Shown piece by piece: positions 44,034 to 52,752 of a stretch of DNA of 64,000 nucleotides; within the stretch, counting starts at the first letter, position 1, and each line of letters starts with the position of its first letter. This stretch comes from Methanoculleus sp. GTDB lineage: Archaea; Halobacteriota; Methanomicrobia; Methanomicrobiales; Methanoculleaceae. Below the pieces are notes generated by a model, which saw nothing but the letters and a program-made list of their open reading frames with translations, was not told where the DNA came from and did not search any database. The DNA is taken from NCBI RefSeq assembly GCF_020696975.1, contig NZ_JAJGBK010000013.1:1-64000 (forward strand), read 5' to 3'. A program made the translations under genes and the position numbers.

Positions 44034-45341
44034 TCAGGCGGCCTCTTCTGCCCGCCCGACGAGCGCCTGAGCCGCCGCCGCGGCTTCCCGGACGATCTCT
44101 TCTTCGCCCGGCACCTCCCGCTCGTGCATCAGGACCCTGCCGCCGCAGAGGACGGTCATGACCGCGTCGCCGTTGCAGGCATAGACGGTGTTTGAGTCGG
44201 CGTGGAAGAGCGGGGTGTTGCAGACCGCCCGGGTATCGAGGAGGACGATATCGGCCAGTGCGCCCACGGTCAGGGTGCCGGGGCCGGTGCCGAGCGCCCG
44301 GGCGCCCGCCGCGGTCGCCATCGCGATCGCCTCGCCCGCGGGAAGCAGGGTCGGCGAGTTCCAGGCGAACTTCTGGAGCAGCGCGGCGAACTTCATCTCT
44401 TCGAGCAGGTCAAGGTTGTTGTTCGAGGCGCAGCCGTCGGTCCCGAGGGAGACGTTCGCCCCGGCCTCCTTCAGCCAGCCGTAGGGCATCGCCCGGTTGA
44501 CGGCGAGTTTCATGTTGCTCGCCGGGTTGTGGGAGGCAGAGACCCCGCGTTCTCCGAGGAGCCGGCACTCGGCCTCATCGAGCCAGCAGCAGTGCGCGGC
44601 GACCGTCCGGGGGGTGAGGCACCCGCACTCGTCGAGGAGATACGCGGGGCGTTTGCCGAACTGCGCGACGCAGTCGGTGACCTCCTTCTCGGTCTCGGAG
44701 AGGTGGACGTGGATCCCGATCCCCTGCTCTTCTGCGTATTCCGCACACCAGGTGAGCCCCTCGGGGGAGACAGTGTAGATGGAGTGAGGGCCGACGGCCG
44801 CCTTGATCCGCGGGTTATTGAGCGATTTTACGTGAGCAACGAGGGCTTCGGTCGCTTTTATCTCGGCTTCGCGCTTCTCCGGGATGTTGAGGTCGATGAA
44901 CCCATAGGCGAGCGTCGCCCGCATCCCCATCTCGTCGACCGCGGCGGCCGCCCGGTCCATGAAGAAGTACATGTCGTTGAACGCAACGGTGCCGCTCTTG
45001 ATCATCTCCAGGCACGCAAGTTTCGTCCCGGCGTAGACGTCGTCGCCGGTAAGATGGGCCTCGAGCGGCCAGATCTTCTGCGAGAGCCAGTCCTGCAACA
45101 GCATGTCGTCCCCGTAACCCCGCAGCAGGGTCATCGCGGCGTGGGTATGGGTGTTCACGAGGCCCGGGACGGCAAGCCGGTCGGAGCCGTCGATGACGAT
45201 ATCGGCATCGATCGCCCGGCGGGCGTCCTCTCCTATGGCGGCGATCGTCCCGGTCTCGTCGATCGCGATATCTACAGTCGATCCGTTGATGGTGGCCCCG
45301 GCGATCAGGACCGATCCTTGGGCGGTAAAGATCTCGTTCAT
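44034..45341 (-). CDS. dadD: 5'-deoxyadenosine / S-adenosylhomocysteine / MTA deaminase
   Basis: A 435-residue amidohydrolase. Metal ligands are in VNTHTHAAMTLLRG (near residue 59), HVHLSETEKEV and SLGTDGCASNNNLD (Asp, near 290). Archaeal DadD deaminates 5'-deoxyadenosine and methylthioadenosine, by-products of radical-SAM and polyamine chemistry, to inosine derivatives. Its ATG overlaps the stop of the upstream phosphorylase by 4 bp, and the pairing with that gene supports the purine-nucleoside salvage role. Confidence 0.88.
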   Translation of the reverse strand: MNEIFTAQGSVLIAGATINGSTVDIAIDETGTIAAIGEDARRAIDADIVIDGSDRLAVPGLVNTHTHAAMTLLRGYGDDMLLQDWLSQKIWPLEAHLTGDDVYAGTKLACLEMIKSGTVAFNDMYFFMDRAAAAVDEMGMRATLAYGFIDLNIPEKREAEIKATEALVAHVKSLNNPRIKAAVGPHSIYTVSPEGLTWCAEYAEEQGIGIHVHLSETEKEVTDCVAQFGKRPAYLLDECGCLTPRTVAAHCCWLDEAECRLLGERGVSASHNPASNMKLAVNRAMPYGWLKEAGANVSLGTDGCASNNNLDLLEEMKFAALLQKFAWNSPTLLPAGEAIAMATAAGARALGTGPGTLTVGALADIVLLDTRAVCNTPLFHADSNTVYACNGDAVMTVLCGGRVLMHEREVPGEEEIVREAAAAAQALVGRAEEAA

Positions 45342-46018
45342 GCGAGTCGCTCCACAATACTCTCCAGGATCCTCTCGGTCCTCTGGGCGTTCGCCCGCGA
45401 GGTCGCGAGGATATGTTCGTAGGTCAGGGTCTCGTCTCCGAGGCCGTTCGCGTAGTTGTCCACGGTGCAGACGGCGGCAAACCGCATCTGAAGCTCGAGC
45501 GCGAGCGTCGCCTCGCTTGCGACCGTCATCCCGACGATATCGGCAACCTTTGCAAGCGCTCTGACCTCGGCGACGGTCTCGATCCGCGGCCCCCGGGTCT
45601 GGGCGTAGACCCCGCCCACCCGGGCCTCCGGGACGAGTTCGCCGAGGGTGCGGACGAGGTCCGCGTCGAGTTCGGGGCGGACATGCTCGATGCTGCACTC
45701 GTGGATGGACGGGATATCGGTGACGCTCAGGTAGTCGGTGGGAATGACGATCGAGCCCGGCGGGATCGCCGGCTGCAGGGAGCCGGTAGAGCCGATGGCG
45801 ACGATGCGGTCCACCCCGAGGATGGCGAGCGCGGCGAGGCAGGCGCGGTAGTTGATGCGGTGCGGGGGAAGGCTGTACTGGTGGCGCAGGAGGAGTGCGA
45901 AGCCTCCCGTATACACCTCCGCCTTTCCGTAGGGTGTGGCGACGGTTGTTCTCTCAAGCGGCGGCAGATCGGCGAAGAGGAGGCTCGTGCCCCCGATGAT
46001 CCCGAGCACTATGCCCAC
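45338..46018 (-). CDS. S-methyl-5'-thioinosine phosphorylase (MTA phosphorylase family)
   Basis: A 226-residue nucleoside phosphorylase. LGIIGGTSLLFADLP at the N-terminus binds phosphate; IVAIGSTGSLQPAIPPGSIV and VGMTVASEATLALELQMRFA are family blocks. Short forms of this size, partnered with DadD, cleave methylthioinosine (and deoxyinosine) to hypoxanthine and sugar phosphate. The start is GTG 46018. Coupled to dadD; divergent from the nicotinate phosphoribosyltransferase with a 158-bp shared promoter region. Confidence 0.85.
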   Translation of the reverse strand: MGIVLGIIGGTSLLFADLPPLERTTVATPYGKAEVYTGGFALLLRHQYSLPPHRINYRACLAALAILGVDRIVAIGSTGSLQPAIPPGSIVIPTDYLSVTDIPSIHECSIEHVRPELDADLVRTLGELVPEARVGGVYAQTRGPRIETVAEVRALAKVADIVGMTVASEATLALELQMRFAAVCTVDNYANGLGDETLTYEHILATSRANAQRTERILESIVERLA

Positions 46019-46176
46019 CCCACGGGCGGGGTTCTTCCGGCCGGCATAGCGGCATACGCTTCTCCGTGCGACATTCCTGTCTATCGGGTCGACGTCTTAT
46101 GGGAAAAACCCCAGCTCTTCGGTGCGGGGAGATGCGGTCCGGAAGGGTTTACATCTCCAGCGACAACCGGAACGTC

Positions 46177-47304
46177 ATGGGCAGGTTTCTGATGGTCGGC
46201 GAGGATGCCATCCGCGACGGGGAGTGCACGGACGTCTACTTCCGGCGGGTCACGGACGCCATGGAGAAGGACGGCGTCAACCCGGAGGTCACGATGGAGG
46301 TGACCGCCGGGACGCTCCCGGACCCCTGGGGGGTCTTCTGCGGCCTCTCTGATGTCGTCGAACTCCTCGAAGGGCTCCCGGTGGACGTGGACGCGATGCC
46401 GGAGGGCTCGGTCTTCTACCCGAATGAGCCGGTCCTTCGCATATCCGGGCGCTACCGTGATTTCGCGGCCTACGAGACTGCCATCCTCGGGTTCCTCTGC
46501 CACGCATCAGGTGTGGCGTCGGCGGCGGCCCATATCCGGCTCGCCGCCCGGGGCCGCCCGGTCTACTCCTTCGGGTCGCGCCGCCAGCACCCGGCGATTG
46601 CCGCGATGATCGAGCGGGCGGCCTGGATCGGCGGGGTGGACGGAGTGAGCAACACCTGCGCGCCGGAAGGGATCCCGCTCGCGGGGACGATGCCGCACAC
46701 CTTCGTGATGTGCTACCCGGGGACAGAGGAGGCGTGGTGCGCGTTTGCGCGGGGAGCGGGCCCGGAGGTGCCCCGGATCATGCTCGCCGATACGTTCGCC
46801 GACGAGAAGGTCGAGGCGGTCAGGGCGGCGGCATGCGGGGCGACGGCCGTCCGGCTGGACACCCCGCGGTCCCGGCGGGGCGACCTGCGGGCGATCGTCG
46901 AGGAGGTGCGCTGGGAACTTGATATCCACGGCTACCCGGACGTGCAGATCCTCCTCTCGGGCGGGCTCACCCGTGAGGACGTCGCCGCCTATCATGACAT
47001 TGCTGACGCCTTCGGGGTCGGCGGGGCGATCGCGAACGCGCCGGTGGTCGACTTTGCTATGGACATCGTGGAGATGGAGGGCCGGCCCCATGCGAAGCGC
47101 GGGAAGCGGAGCGGCGCAAAGCAGGTCTACGAGATGCCGGACGGCCGGCGGATCACGCTCTCCCTCGTCGTTCCTCCGCCGGAGGGCGGGATGCCGCTCC
47201 TCTCGCGCTATATCGAGCGGGGCGCCGTTGTCGCGCGCCCGAACATGGATGATGCGCGGGAGCGGGTGCTCTCCCGGCTATCCAGCCTCGCGGGCGAGGG
47301 ATAG
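46177..47304 (+). CDS. Nicotinate phosphoribosyltransferase
   Basis: A 375-residue NAD-salvage enzyme forming nicotinate mononucleotide from nicotinate and PRPP. The active-site block YSFGSRRQHPA lies near residue 126, and ILLSGGLTREDVAAYHDIAD and FGVGGAIANAP form the PRPP/ phosphate region. ATG 46177 (MGRFLMVGEDAIRDGE) is chosen; the frame runs upstream to 46066 without similarity. A TTTACA-like box lies about 28 nt upstream. The length fits the short archaeal form. Confidence 0.9.
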   Translation: MGRFLMVGEDAIRDGECTDVYFRRVTDAMEKDGVNPEVTMEVTAGTLPDPWGVFCGLSDVVELLEGLPVDVDAMPEGSVFYPNEPVLRISGRYRDFAAYETAILGFLCHASGVASAAAHIRLAARGRPVYSFGSRRQHPAIAAMIERAAWIGGVDGVSNTCAPEGIPLAGTMPHTFVMCYPGTEEAWCAFARGAGPEVPRIMLADTFADEKVEAVRAAACGATAVRLDTPRSRRGDLRAIVEEVRWELDIHGYPDVQILLSGGLTREDVAAYHDIADAFGVGGAIANAPVVDFAMDIVEMEGRPHAKRGKRSGAKQVYEMPDGRRITLSLVVPPPEGGMPLLSRYIERGAVVARPNMDDARERVLSRLSSLAGEG

Positions 47305-47362
47305 GGGGGCGAGGGGCCGGAATCCTTTTTATCTGATGACGATCAACATTGTAGGGTAACAG

Positions 47363-47434
47363 GGGCCGATAGATCAGGGGGAGATCGCTACCTTGGCATG
47401 GTAGAGGCCGCGGGTTCAATTCCCGCTCGGTCCA
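47363..47434 (+). tRNA. tRNA-Ala (GGC)
   Basis: A 72-nt cloverleaf: acceptor GGGCCGA/TCGGTCC plus A, D arm GATC-AGGGGGA-GATC, anticodon arm CTACC-TTGGCAT-GGTAG with anticodon GGC, T arm GCGGG-TTCAATT-CCCGC. No intron and no encoded CCA. A TTTTTATC box lies about 35 nt upstream. The AT-rich defence island begins immediately downstream. Confidence 0.95.
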
Positions 47435-47945
47435 TGTTGTTTTTCTGAATGTTTTGTTGTGAGTTGAGTCTCGGGAATTGCGATTTTTGCAGATGCATCA
47501 AGCGATTTGTTGGCGTTGGGGATCTCTGCTCCTAAGGTAATGTGAAATCCTCCTCTTTTTTAGATGCCCGATCTTGAGAAAGTCATCCGTAAAACCCGTC
47601 TGGAGAAAAGAGATAATCACGATATTACCGGTTTTCTTGGAGTTTTCGCAGAATCCTTTTCCGTCGGCCATTTGATACTTCCATACCCCTCTATTTGCAA
47701 CCCCCAGCCCGGAGCAGCGGCACGGGGAAAGCGGCACTTTTCCCTCTTTGCCACGGAGTCACGATACGCTGCAGAAATAATACACGGGTTTATCTCACTT
47801 GTAACTGTTTTGTGAAGTGCTGAAGCCCCACTTCTCAAGATAAGTTAAAATCTGTATTAGGATTTAATAACCTCAGTTGATAGATAACTTTCGCTATGAA
47901 AAGGTATATAAAAGCAACAATTAATCCACTGTATGGTTATGGCTG
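47435..47945. other. Gap between tRNA-Ala and the SIR2 gene; left edge of the AT-rich island
   Basis: No credible gene (an 83-codon frame at 47564-47815 has no family features). Base composition drops here from the GC-rich backbone. A strong TATA-like GGTATATAAAAG at 47899-47910 precedes the SIR2 gene. I searched by eye for a second copy of the tRNA 3' end further right, and for an integrase, and found neither. Confidence 0.5.
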
Positions 47946-49220
47946 ATGAGGACAAGTATTGATTGGGATAAACCAAATATCCTCTACATAAATCGAGAAT
48001 GCATCCCTCTCGATGATGCTCTTCAGACGGATAAACTTCGTTCTAAGATCGAGCCTTGGCTATCAGCAATCTTCCAAAGTGAGCACTTGTCACTGTTGGT
48101 TGGCAATGGCCTAGCTATAGCAACTGCAGAGATTGCAGAGTTACCACCTCCAACATTAAACCGTATAAAGTTCGAAACCTTCGGCAGTCAAATAAGTGGA
48201 TGGTCTGACGTTCAGGCAGAAAAAATGGGCAGAGGAATAGCAAATTTTGAGGATGATCTGCGCTCTGCACTGGAATTACTAAATGGCCTCCGAATTCAGA
48301 ATGACGTTGAGAATGCCATATCTCTTGAAGAGGAAATTAACACTCAGTTAGTAACTTTCATCAATCAAATATTAGAGACCGAAAACAAGTTCATCAACAT
48401 CGATGAGGTTCGTAAACAGGAGGCTATAGGTTATCTTAAATCATTTTTAGTAAGCTTTGCGAGTAGAGCGGCTACAAGAGATCGACTACACATTTTTACG
48501 ACGAATTACGACCGTTTCATTGAGTATGGTTGCGACCTCGCAGGAATAATAATTTTTGATCGCTTTATTGGAAAAATTCACCCCGTGTTTCGAAGTACAA
48601 AGATAGAGTTTGACTGCCATTATAACCCCCCAGGTATTCGAGGCGAGCCGAGGTACGTTGAGGGGGTAGTAAGATTTACAAAATTGCACGGCTCGATTGA
48701 TTGGCTGTTTTATGATGGAATGATCATAAGAGACCTTTTGCCATTCGGTGCTGATGGGAAAGCTACCGGAATTGTAAAAAATCAAGCTGTTATTTATCCT
48801 AATTCTGCGAAAGGAATCGACACAGCATATTATCCTTATTCGGAACTGTTCAGGGATTTTTCTTCTGCCGTCTGTAGACCAAATTCAACTTTGGTCATAT
48901 ATGGATATAGCTTTGGCGATTCTCATATAAACACCATATTAGAAGATATGCTCACAATTCCCTCAACGCATATGGTAATCATCGCATATGGGGACGAGGC
49001 CAACAGAATTAAGCGGTTCGTTGAGAGAAACAATGCTGCACAATTCACCTTATTAATAGGCAATCACTTTGGAGATCTCCGCACTCTATCAGATAACTAC
49101 CTTCCAAAAGCTGCTATAGACCGTATTACGGAGAAAAAACAGAAAATACTAGAGAGAAGGGGATTTGATTATTCTAAACTCTCAAAAGAAGGAAATACGG
49201 AGTTTACTGATGGTGAATAA
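47946..49220 (+). CDS. SIR2-like NADase-type defence protein
   Basis: A 424-residue SIR2-domain protein. LSLLVGNGLAIA (residues 48-59) corresponds to the NAD-binding G-x-G loop, TTNYDR (185-190) to the TNYD motif, TKLHGSIDW (245-253) to the catalytic His, and YGYSFGD (319-325) to the G-Y-S motif. In SIR2-HerA defence systems this domain degrades NAD+ after phage sensing. The downstream HerA start overlaps its stop by 11 bp. Start ATG 47946; a tiny overlapping ATG reading frame at 47940 lies just before it. AT-rich. Confidence 0.85.
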   Translation: MRTSIDWDKPNILYINRECIPLDDALQTDKLRSKIEPWLSAIFQSEHLSLLVGNGLAIATAEIAELPPPTLNRIKFETFGSQISGWSDVQAEKMGRGIANFEDDLRSALELLNGLRIQNDVENAISLEEEINTQLVTFINQILETENKFINIDEVRKQEAIGYLKSFLVSFASRAATRDRLHIFTTNYDRFIEYGCDLAGIIIFDRFIGKIHPVFRSTKIEFDCHYNPPGIRGEPRYVEGVVRFTKLHGSIDWLFYDGMIIRDLLPFGADGKATGIVKNQAVIYPNSAKGIDTAYYPYSELFRDFSSAVCRPNSTLVIYGYSFGDSHINTILEDMLTIPSTHMVIIAYGDEANRIKRFVERNNAAQFTLLIGNHFGDLRTLSDNYLPKAAIDRITEKKQKILERRGFDYSKLSKEGNTEFTDGE

Positions 49221-51300
49221 TTGCTGTGACTTTGATTCTATTCGCAATTTTACTATAGGAACTCTGACATCTGTTTCTCCGAATGAATGGAAAGTCCTGC
49301 TGGAACACGATGCACCTAGTAGCACGGCAATAAATACTGGAACACCTACGCTATTCCCAAAAATAAATGGGTATGTATTAGTTCCCAATGAATCGGGTGC
49401 GTTAATTGGCATGATATCATGGATAGGGATTGAACAATCTCAATATCCAAAAAGGAAGGGGTTCAAGGATTTTGATCTTATAGACCTTCCTTTCCCTCAA
49501 AGGGTTATGTTAGTAACCCCGATGGGGGAATTGAGGTGCAGAGATGACGTGTTTAAAGTCGAAAGAGGAGTTTTCAACTATCCTTCTGTGGGTGATATTG
49601 TCATTCTCCCAACCAAGGAGCAGCTTGAAGCTATAGTCGAGAATAAGGATGGTAGGGCAAATTTTAGAATTGGTGTTGCACCCACTGCTGCGAATTGCCC
49701 GGTATATGTTAATCCGGACAAATTATTTGGGCGCCATTTAGCGGTTTTAGGTAACACGGGAAGCGGAAAATCCTCATCGATCGTCGGGATAATCAGGTGG
49801 TCAATTGAAAAGGCCAAGCAAGCATCAAGAACTGGTAATGTTAATGCAAGGTTCATTATTCTTGATCCTAATGGAGAGTATGCGGGCGCGTTTGACAATT
49901 TATCTCGAAATGTTAGAAAATTCCGAGTGAAAATTGATACAGATTCCCCTGATTTTAGACAACTCCGTGTACCCGCTTGGTTGTGGAATAGTTATGAATG
50001 GATTGCAATAACTGATGCAAGCGGTAAAACCCAAAAGCCTCTTTTAAGGCAAGCACTGCGAGAACTTAAATCTGGAGGTCAAGATGATAATACAGTCTAT
50101 AAATATGGAAGATTCTACGCGGGCTGCCAAATCGGGATACGAAGCGATCTAGCTGGTGGGCCTTCAAGGTTTAAAGGAAAGCCCGGTAAAAATGATTTTG
50201 GAAAGAAATTAGCTAGTATTTGCAAAGATTTAGAAACTGATATTAATGATTGCAAGCATCCGATCGGAGAGTTGTTATCTAATCTTTTAATTGCTTTGAA
50301 TAATGTGAGAAAACGAAAATATCGCTCGTTCAACAACGACCGTGGCGAGTTCGTCGAGTATTACGATGACTTTGAAAAGAGGGATGTTGAAGAAATTATA
50401 TCTGCATTTGAGGAATTTTTAAGTGAGATAGAATGGACAACCACTCCTTTGGGTCCAGATGAGGATTCACCAATTTCATACGATGTAGCATCTTTACCTG
50501 ACCATATCGAACGGCTCTCGCAAGAAAAAAGTGCACAACAATATCTTGACTTTTTTATTATGCGGATTCGGACTATGCTTACAGATAGCAGAATGTCCTC
50601 AATAATAAGTACAGCTGAATCTGAGACGTTAGAAGAATGGCTGGAAACTTACATCGGCAGTGAAAATGCAGATAACGGGGAAATCGCAGTCATTGACCTC
50701 TCACTTGTTCCCTCAGATGTAATCCACCTCATAGTGGCGGTAATCTCAAGGATAATTTTTGAATCACTGCAAAGATATCGACGCTATTATGGAAAGGAAT
50801 TGCCAACGGTAATGGTCATAGACGAAGCTCATACCTTTATTAAAAAATATTATGAAAACCAAACCGAATTCACGCCGTTAGAGATGTGCTGCAAAATATT
50901 CGAGAAGATTGCTAGAGAAGGAAGAAAATATGGGCTTGGCCTGTTAATCTCTTCGCAAAGACCCGCTGAATTATCCCCTACAGTACTATCTCAATGTAAT
51001 ACATTCTTACTTCACAGATTGGTCAATGATAAAGATCAAGAACTTGTTAAGAAATTTGTACCTGACAATCTAGGAAGTTTGTTAAAGGAATTACCTGTTC
51101 TGCCTACTAGGAAAGCGATTTTACTTGGTTGGGCCTCTCCGATTCCAATTCTTGTTGAAGTCGATGAGCTCGAAGAAAAATACAGGCCAAAATCATCCGA
51201 TCCATCTTTCTGGAGTGTTTGGACACAGCAGGAAGAGCGTGAATTGTCATGGCCTGATCTTGCAGATGAATGGCAAAAAGGAGGGCATACTGAAGTTTAA
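49210..51300 (+). CDS. HerA-type hexameric ATPase partner of SIR2 (DUF87)
   Basis: A 696-residue FtsK/HerA-class translocase. An N-terminal HAS-like barrel region is followed by Walker A GNTGSGKSSS (181-190), Walker B VMVIDEAH (534-541), LLISSQRPAELSPTVLSQCN as sensor and arginine-finger region, and a long helical insertion in between. ATG 49210 overlaps the SIR2 stop; the frame's earlier codons belong to the SIR2 gene. Known SIR2-HerA pairs form one supramolecular complex. Its TAA stop overlaps the stop of the convergent TGT-like gene. Confidence 0.88.
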   Translation: MVNNCCDFDSIRNFTIGTLTSVSPNEWKVLLEHDAPSSTAINTGTPTLFPKINGYVLVPNESGALIGMISWIGIEQSQYPKRKGFKDFDLIDLPFPQRVMLVTPMGELRCRDDVFKVERGVFNYPSVGDIVILPTKEQLEAIVENKDGRANFRIGVAPTAANCPVYVNPDKLFGRHLAVLGNTGSGKSSSIVGIIRWSIEKAKQASRTGNVNARFIILDPNGEYAGAFDNLSRNVRKFRVKIDTDSPDFRQLRVPAWLWNSYEWIAITDASGKTQKPLLRQALRELKSGGQDDNTVYKYGRFYAGCQIGIRSDLAGGPSRFKGKPGKNDFGKKLASICKDLETDINDCKHPIGELLSNLLIALNNVRKRKYRSFNNDRGEFVEYYDDFEKRDVEEIISAFEEFLSEIEWTTTPLGPDEDSPISYDVASLPDHIERLSQEKSAQQYLDFFIMRIRTMLTDSRMSSIISTAESETLEEWLETYIGSENADNGEIAVIDLSLVPSDVIHLIVAVISRIIFESLQRYRRYYGKELPTVMVIDEAHTFIKKYYENQTEFTPLEMCCKIFEKIAREGRKYGLGLLISSQRPAELSPTVLSQCNTFLLHRLVNDKDQELVKKFVPDNLGSLLKELPVLPTRKAILLGWASPIPILVEVDELEEKYRPKSSDPSFWSVWTQQEERELSWPDLADEWQKGGHTEV

Positions 51301-52739
51301 TTCTCTTTTAGGCTCGCAATGCTTACGGTATGGGTCTCCGATGCATTGGTTAAGCCAGAAATGATCGCTTTAATCTTCTTCTGCGATTGCCCCTGCTTTA
51401 GTCCTTTCGTTAGATGTTTGATGGTAATTCGATCCTTCCCTTCCAATGCCAACTCTAGGGACTTAAGGTATGATGACGGCCCAAGAAACACAATTTCTTC
51501 AGCCATTGTAAACTCTAAATATTGAGGGATTTGGCGTTTAAGTTTTTGCGCAAACTCTTGACATTCTGCTTTAGTTTTAATCGTCACGTCGTAATCTGGG
51601 TTGATAGATCTATCGGGTCTAATTAAACCATATTTAGCCGAGAGAATAAACCAGGGACTATTCGACAGCTCCGCATACTTGCGTTTCAATAAAAAGGCTC
51701 TTCCCGAATAGGCATCCTTTGCCAAACACTTTACTCCTTTGTTCTTCCGTTTTCCACAGGATATTACTGTGATCTGAATGGGTTTTGCTGGATTAACCTC
51801 TCTTTGGTCTCGTTTTACGACAACTTTAGTGTTTAAAGATGAGATATGATGTTTGATCTTCTCTGCAGTAGTGTTAATCGGGTCACATGAAGCTGTGACG
51901 CCACTGAGTGGCGATAATATATTTGTCTCAATAAAGCACCTCGTTTGATATATACGGTGCACATGGTGGCACCTTGGATCTTGATACTTCTTCTTGTATT
52001 GAAAAATCCATCCCTTATAATCAGCGGCGTCTGCCCCAATACTCTCTAAAAACTCATGCCTTTTGGGATTGTAAACGCCTAAACAGAACACTCTATCATC
52101 AGGCCATTCGCTTTTTATTGCTTTCACTATTTCAGCGATATGTTCCCTATTCGAAGATGCAAACCTGGCAGTATTTTCTCTCTTGGTTAATAGACCACCA
52201 ATTGCAATTTCTTCGAACCCCATTTTCTTTAATTTTTCATAGCACCTCAGATAATCACTTAGAGACTTACCCTGAGCAACACCGACCAGTTTGAAGTTGC
52301 ATTCAAGAGAGGAGTAAGTGTTCATTGCGACTTCAGCGCTATCCACCGTTCTTTCCCAATCTCCAAGTACATCGAGCATTATCCCCCTCTCGATGTTCAT
52401 TTGGTTGTATCTTTCAAAGAGTTCTGGATAATCTAGAATAGCGCCATTTTTTGTAAAAACTCCGCTATCAGCGATTTTTGTAATACATTCTCTCACTAAC
52501 TGACCCTTGGTACATCTTTGAAAGTCACCGTCAAAGGGACACTTCCCATCAACAACACCACAATATTCTAAGTCTCCACAGGGGAACTGCGAAGCCATTG
52601 CCCGGAAGTTTTCGGTCGTGCAAGCCTGGAGCATGAGACCTACCTTTACAGGATGCCTTTCGAAAGGCAGACCTGCAAGTATTCTTAGGCTCATCGGGCG
52701 GTCAGCCACAAAATGGGGTATTAAGGTATTGCTTATCAT
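51297..52739 (-). CDS. tRNA-guanine transglycosylase-like (DpdA-type) enzyme with C-terminal DUF6884
   Basis: 480 residues. The TGT barrel is clear: D91 in IADSGVF (bacterial TDSGGF), D123 in GIMLDVLGD, VAQG (154-157), GFEEIAIGGLLTKRE (174-188) and LGVYNPKRHEFLESIGADAADYKGW split at 220-244, where D240 matches the nucleophile Asp. Four cysteines at 54, 60, 67 and 76 may bind metal. From about 323, ITVISCGKRK, KDAYSG, FILSAKYGL and PDYD define DUF6884. DpdA enzymes swap guanine for preQ0 in DNA. ATG 52739 is 13 bp after the HerA-like stop; AT-rich, last gene of a three-gene operon. tRNA as substrate cannot be excluded. Confidence 0.82.
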   Translation of the reverse strand: MISNTLIPHFVADRPMSLRILAGLPFERHPVKVGLMLQACTTENFRAMASQFPCGDLEYCGVVDGKCPFDGDFQRCTKGQLVRECITKIADSGVFTKNGAILDYPELFERYNQMNIERGIMLDVLGDWERTVDSAEVAMNTYSSLECNFKLVGVAQGKSLSDYLRCYEKLKKMGFEEIAIGGLLTKRENTARFASSNREHIAEIVKAIKSEWPDDRVFCLGVYNPKRHEFLESIGADAADYKGWIFQYKKKYQDPRCHHVHRIYQTRCFIETNILSPLSGVTASCDPINTTAEKIKHHISSLNTKVVVKRDQREVNPAKPIQITVISCGKRKNKGVKCLAKDAYSGRAFLLKRKYAELSNSPWFILSAKYGLIRPDRSINPDYDVTIKTKAECQEFAQKLKRQIPQYLEFTMAEEIVFLGPSSYLKSLELALEGKDRITIKHLTKGLKQGQSQKKIKAIISGLTNASETHTVSIASLKEN

Positions 52740-52752
52740 TTTGCATTTCTTT

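Noticed and set aside
47564-47815. 83-aa ORF after tRNA-Ala
   Set aside because: No ribosome-binding site or family features; region looks intergenic.
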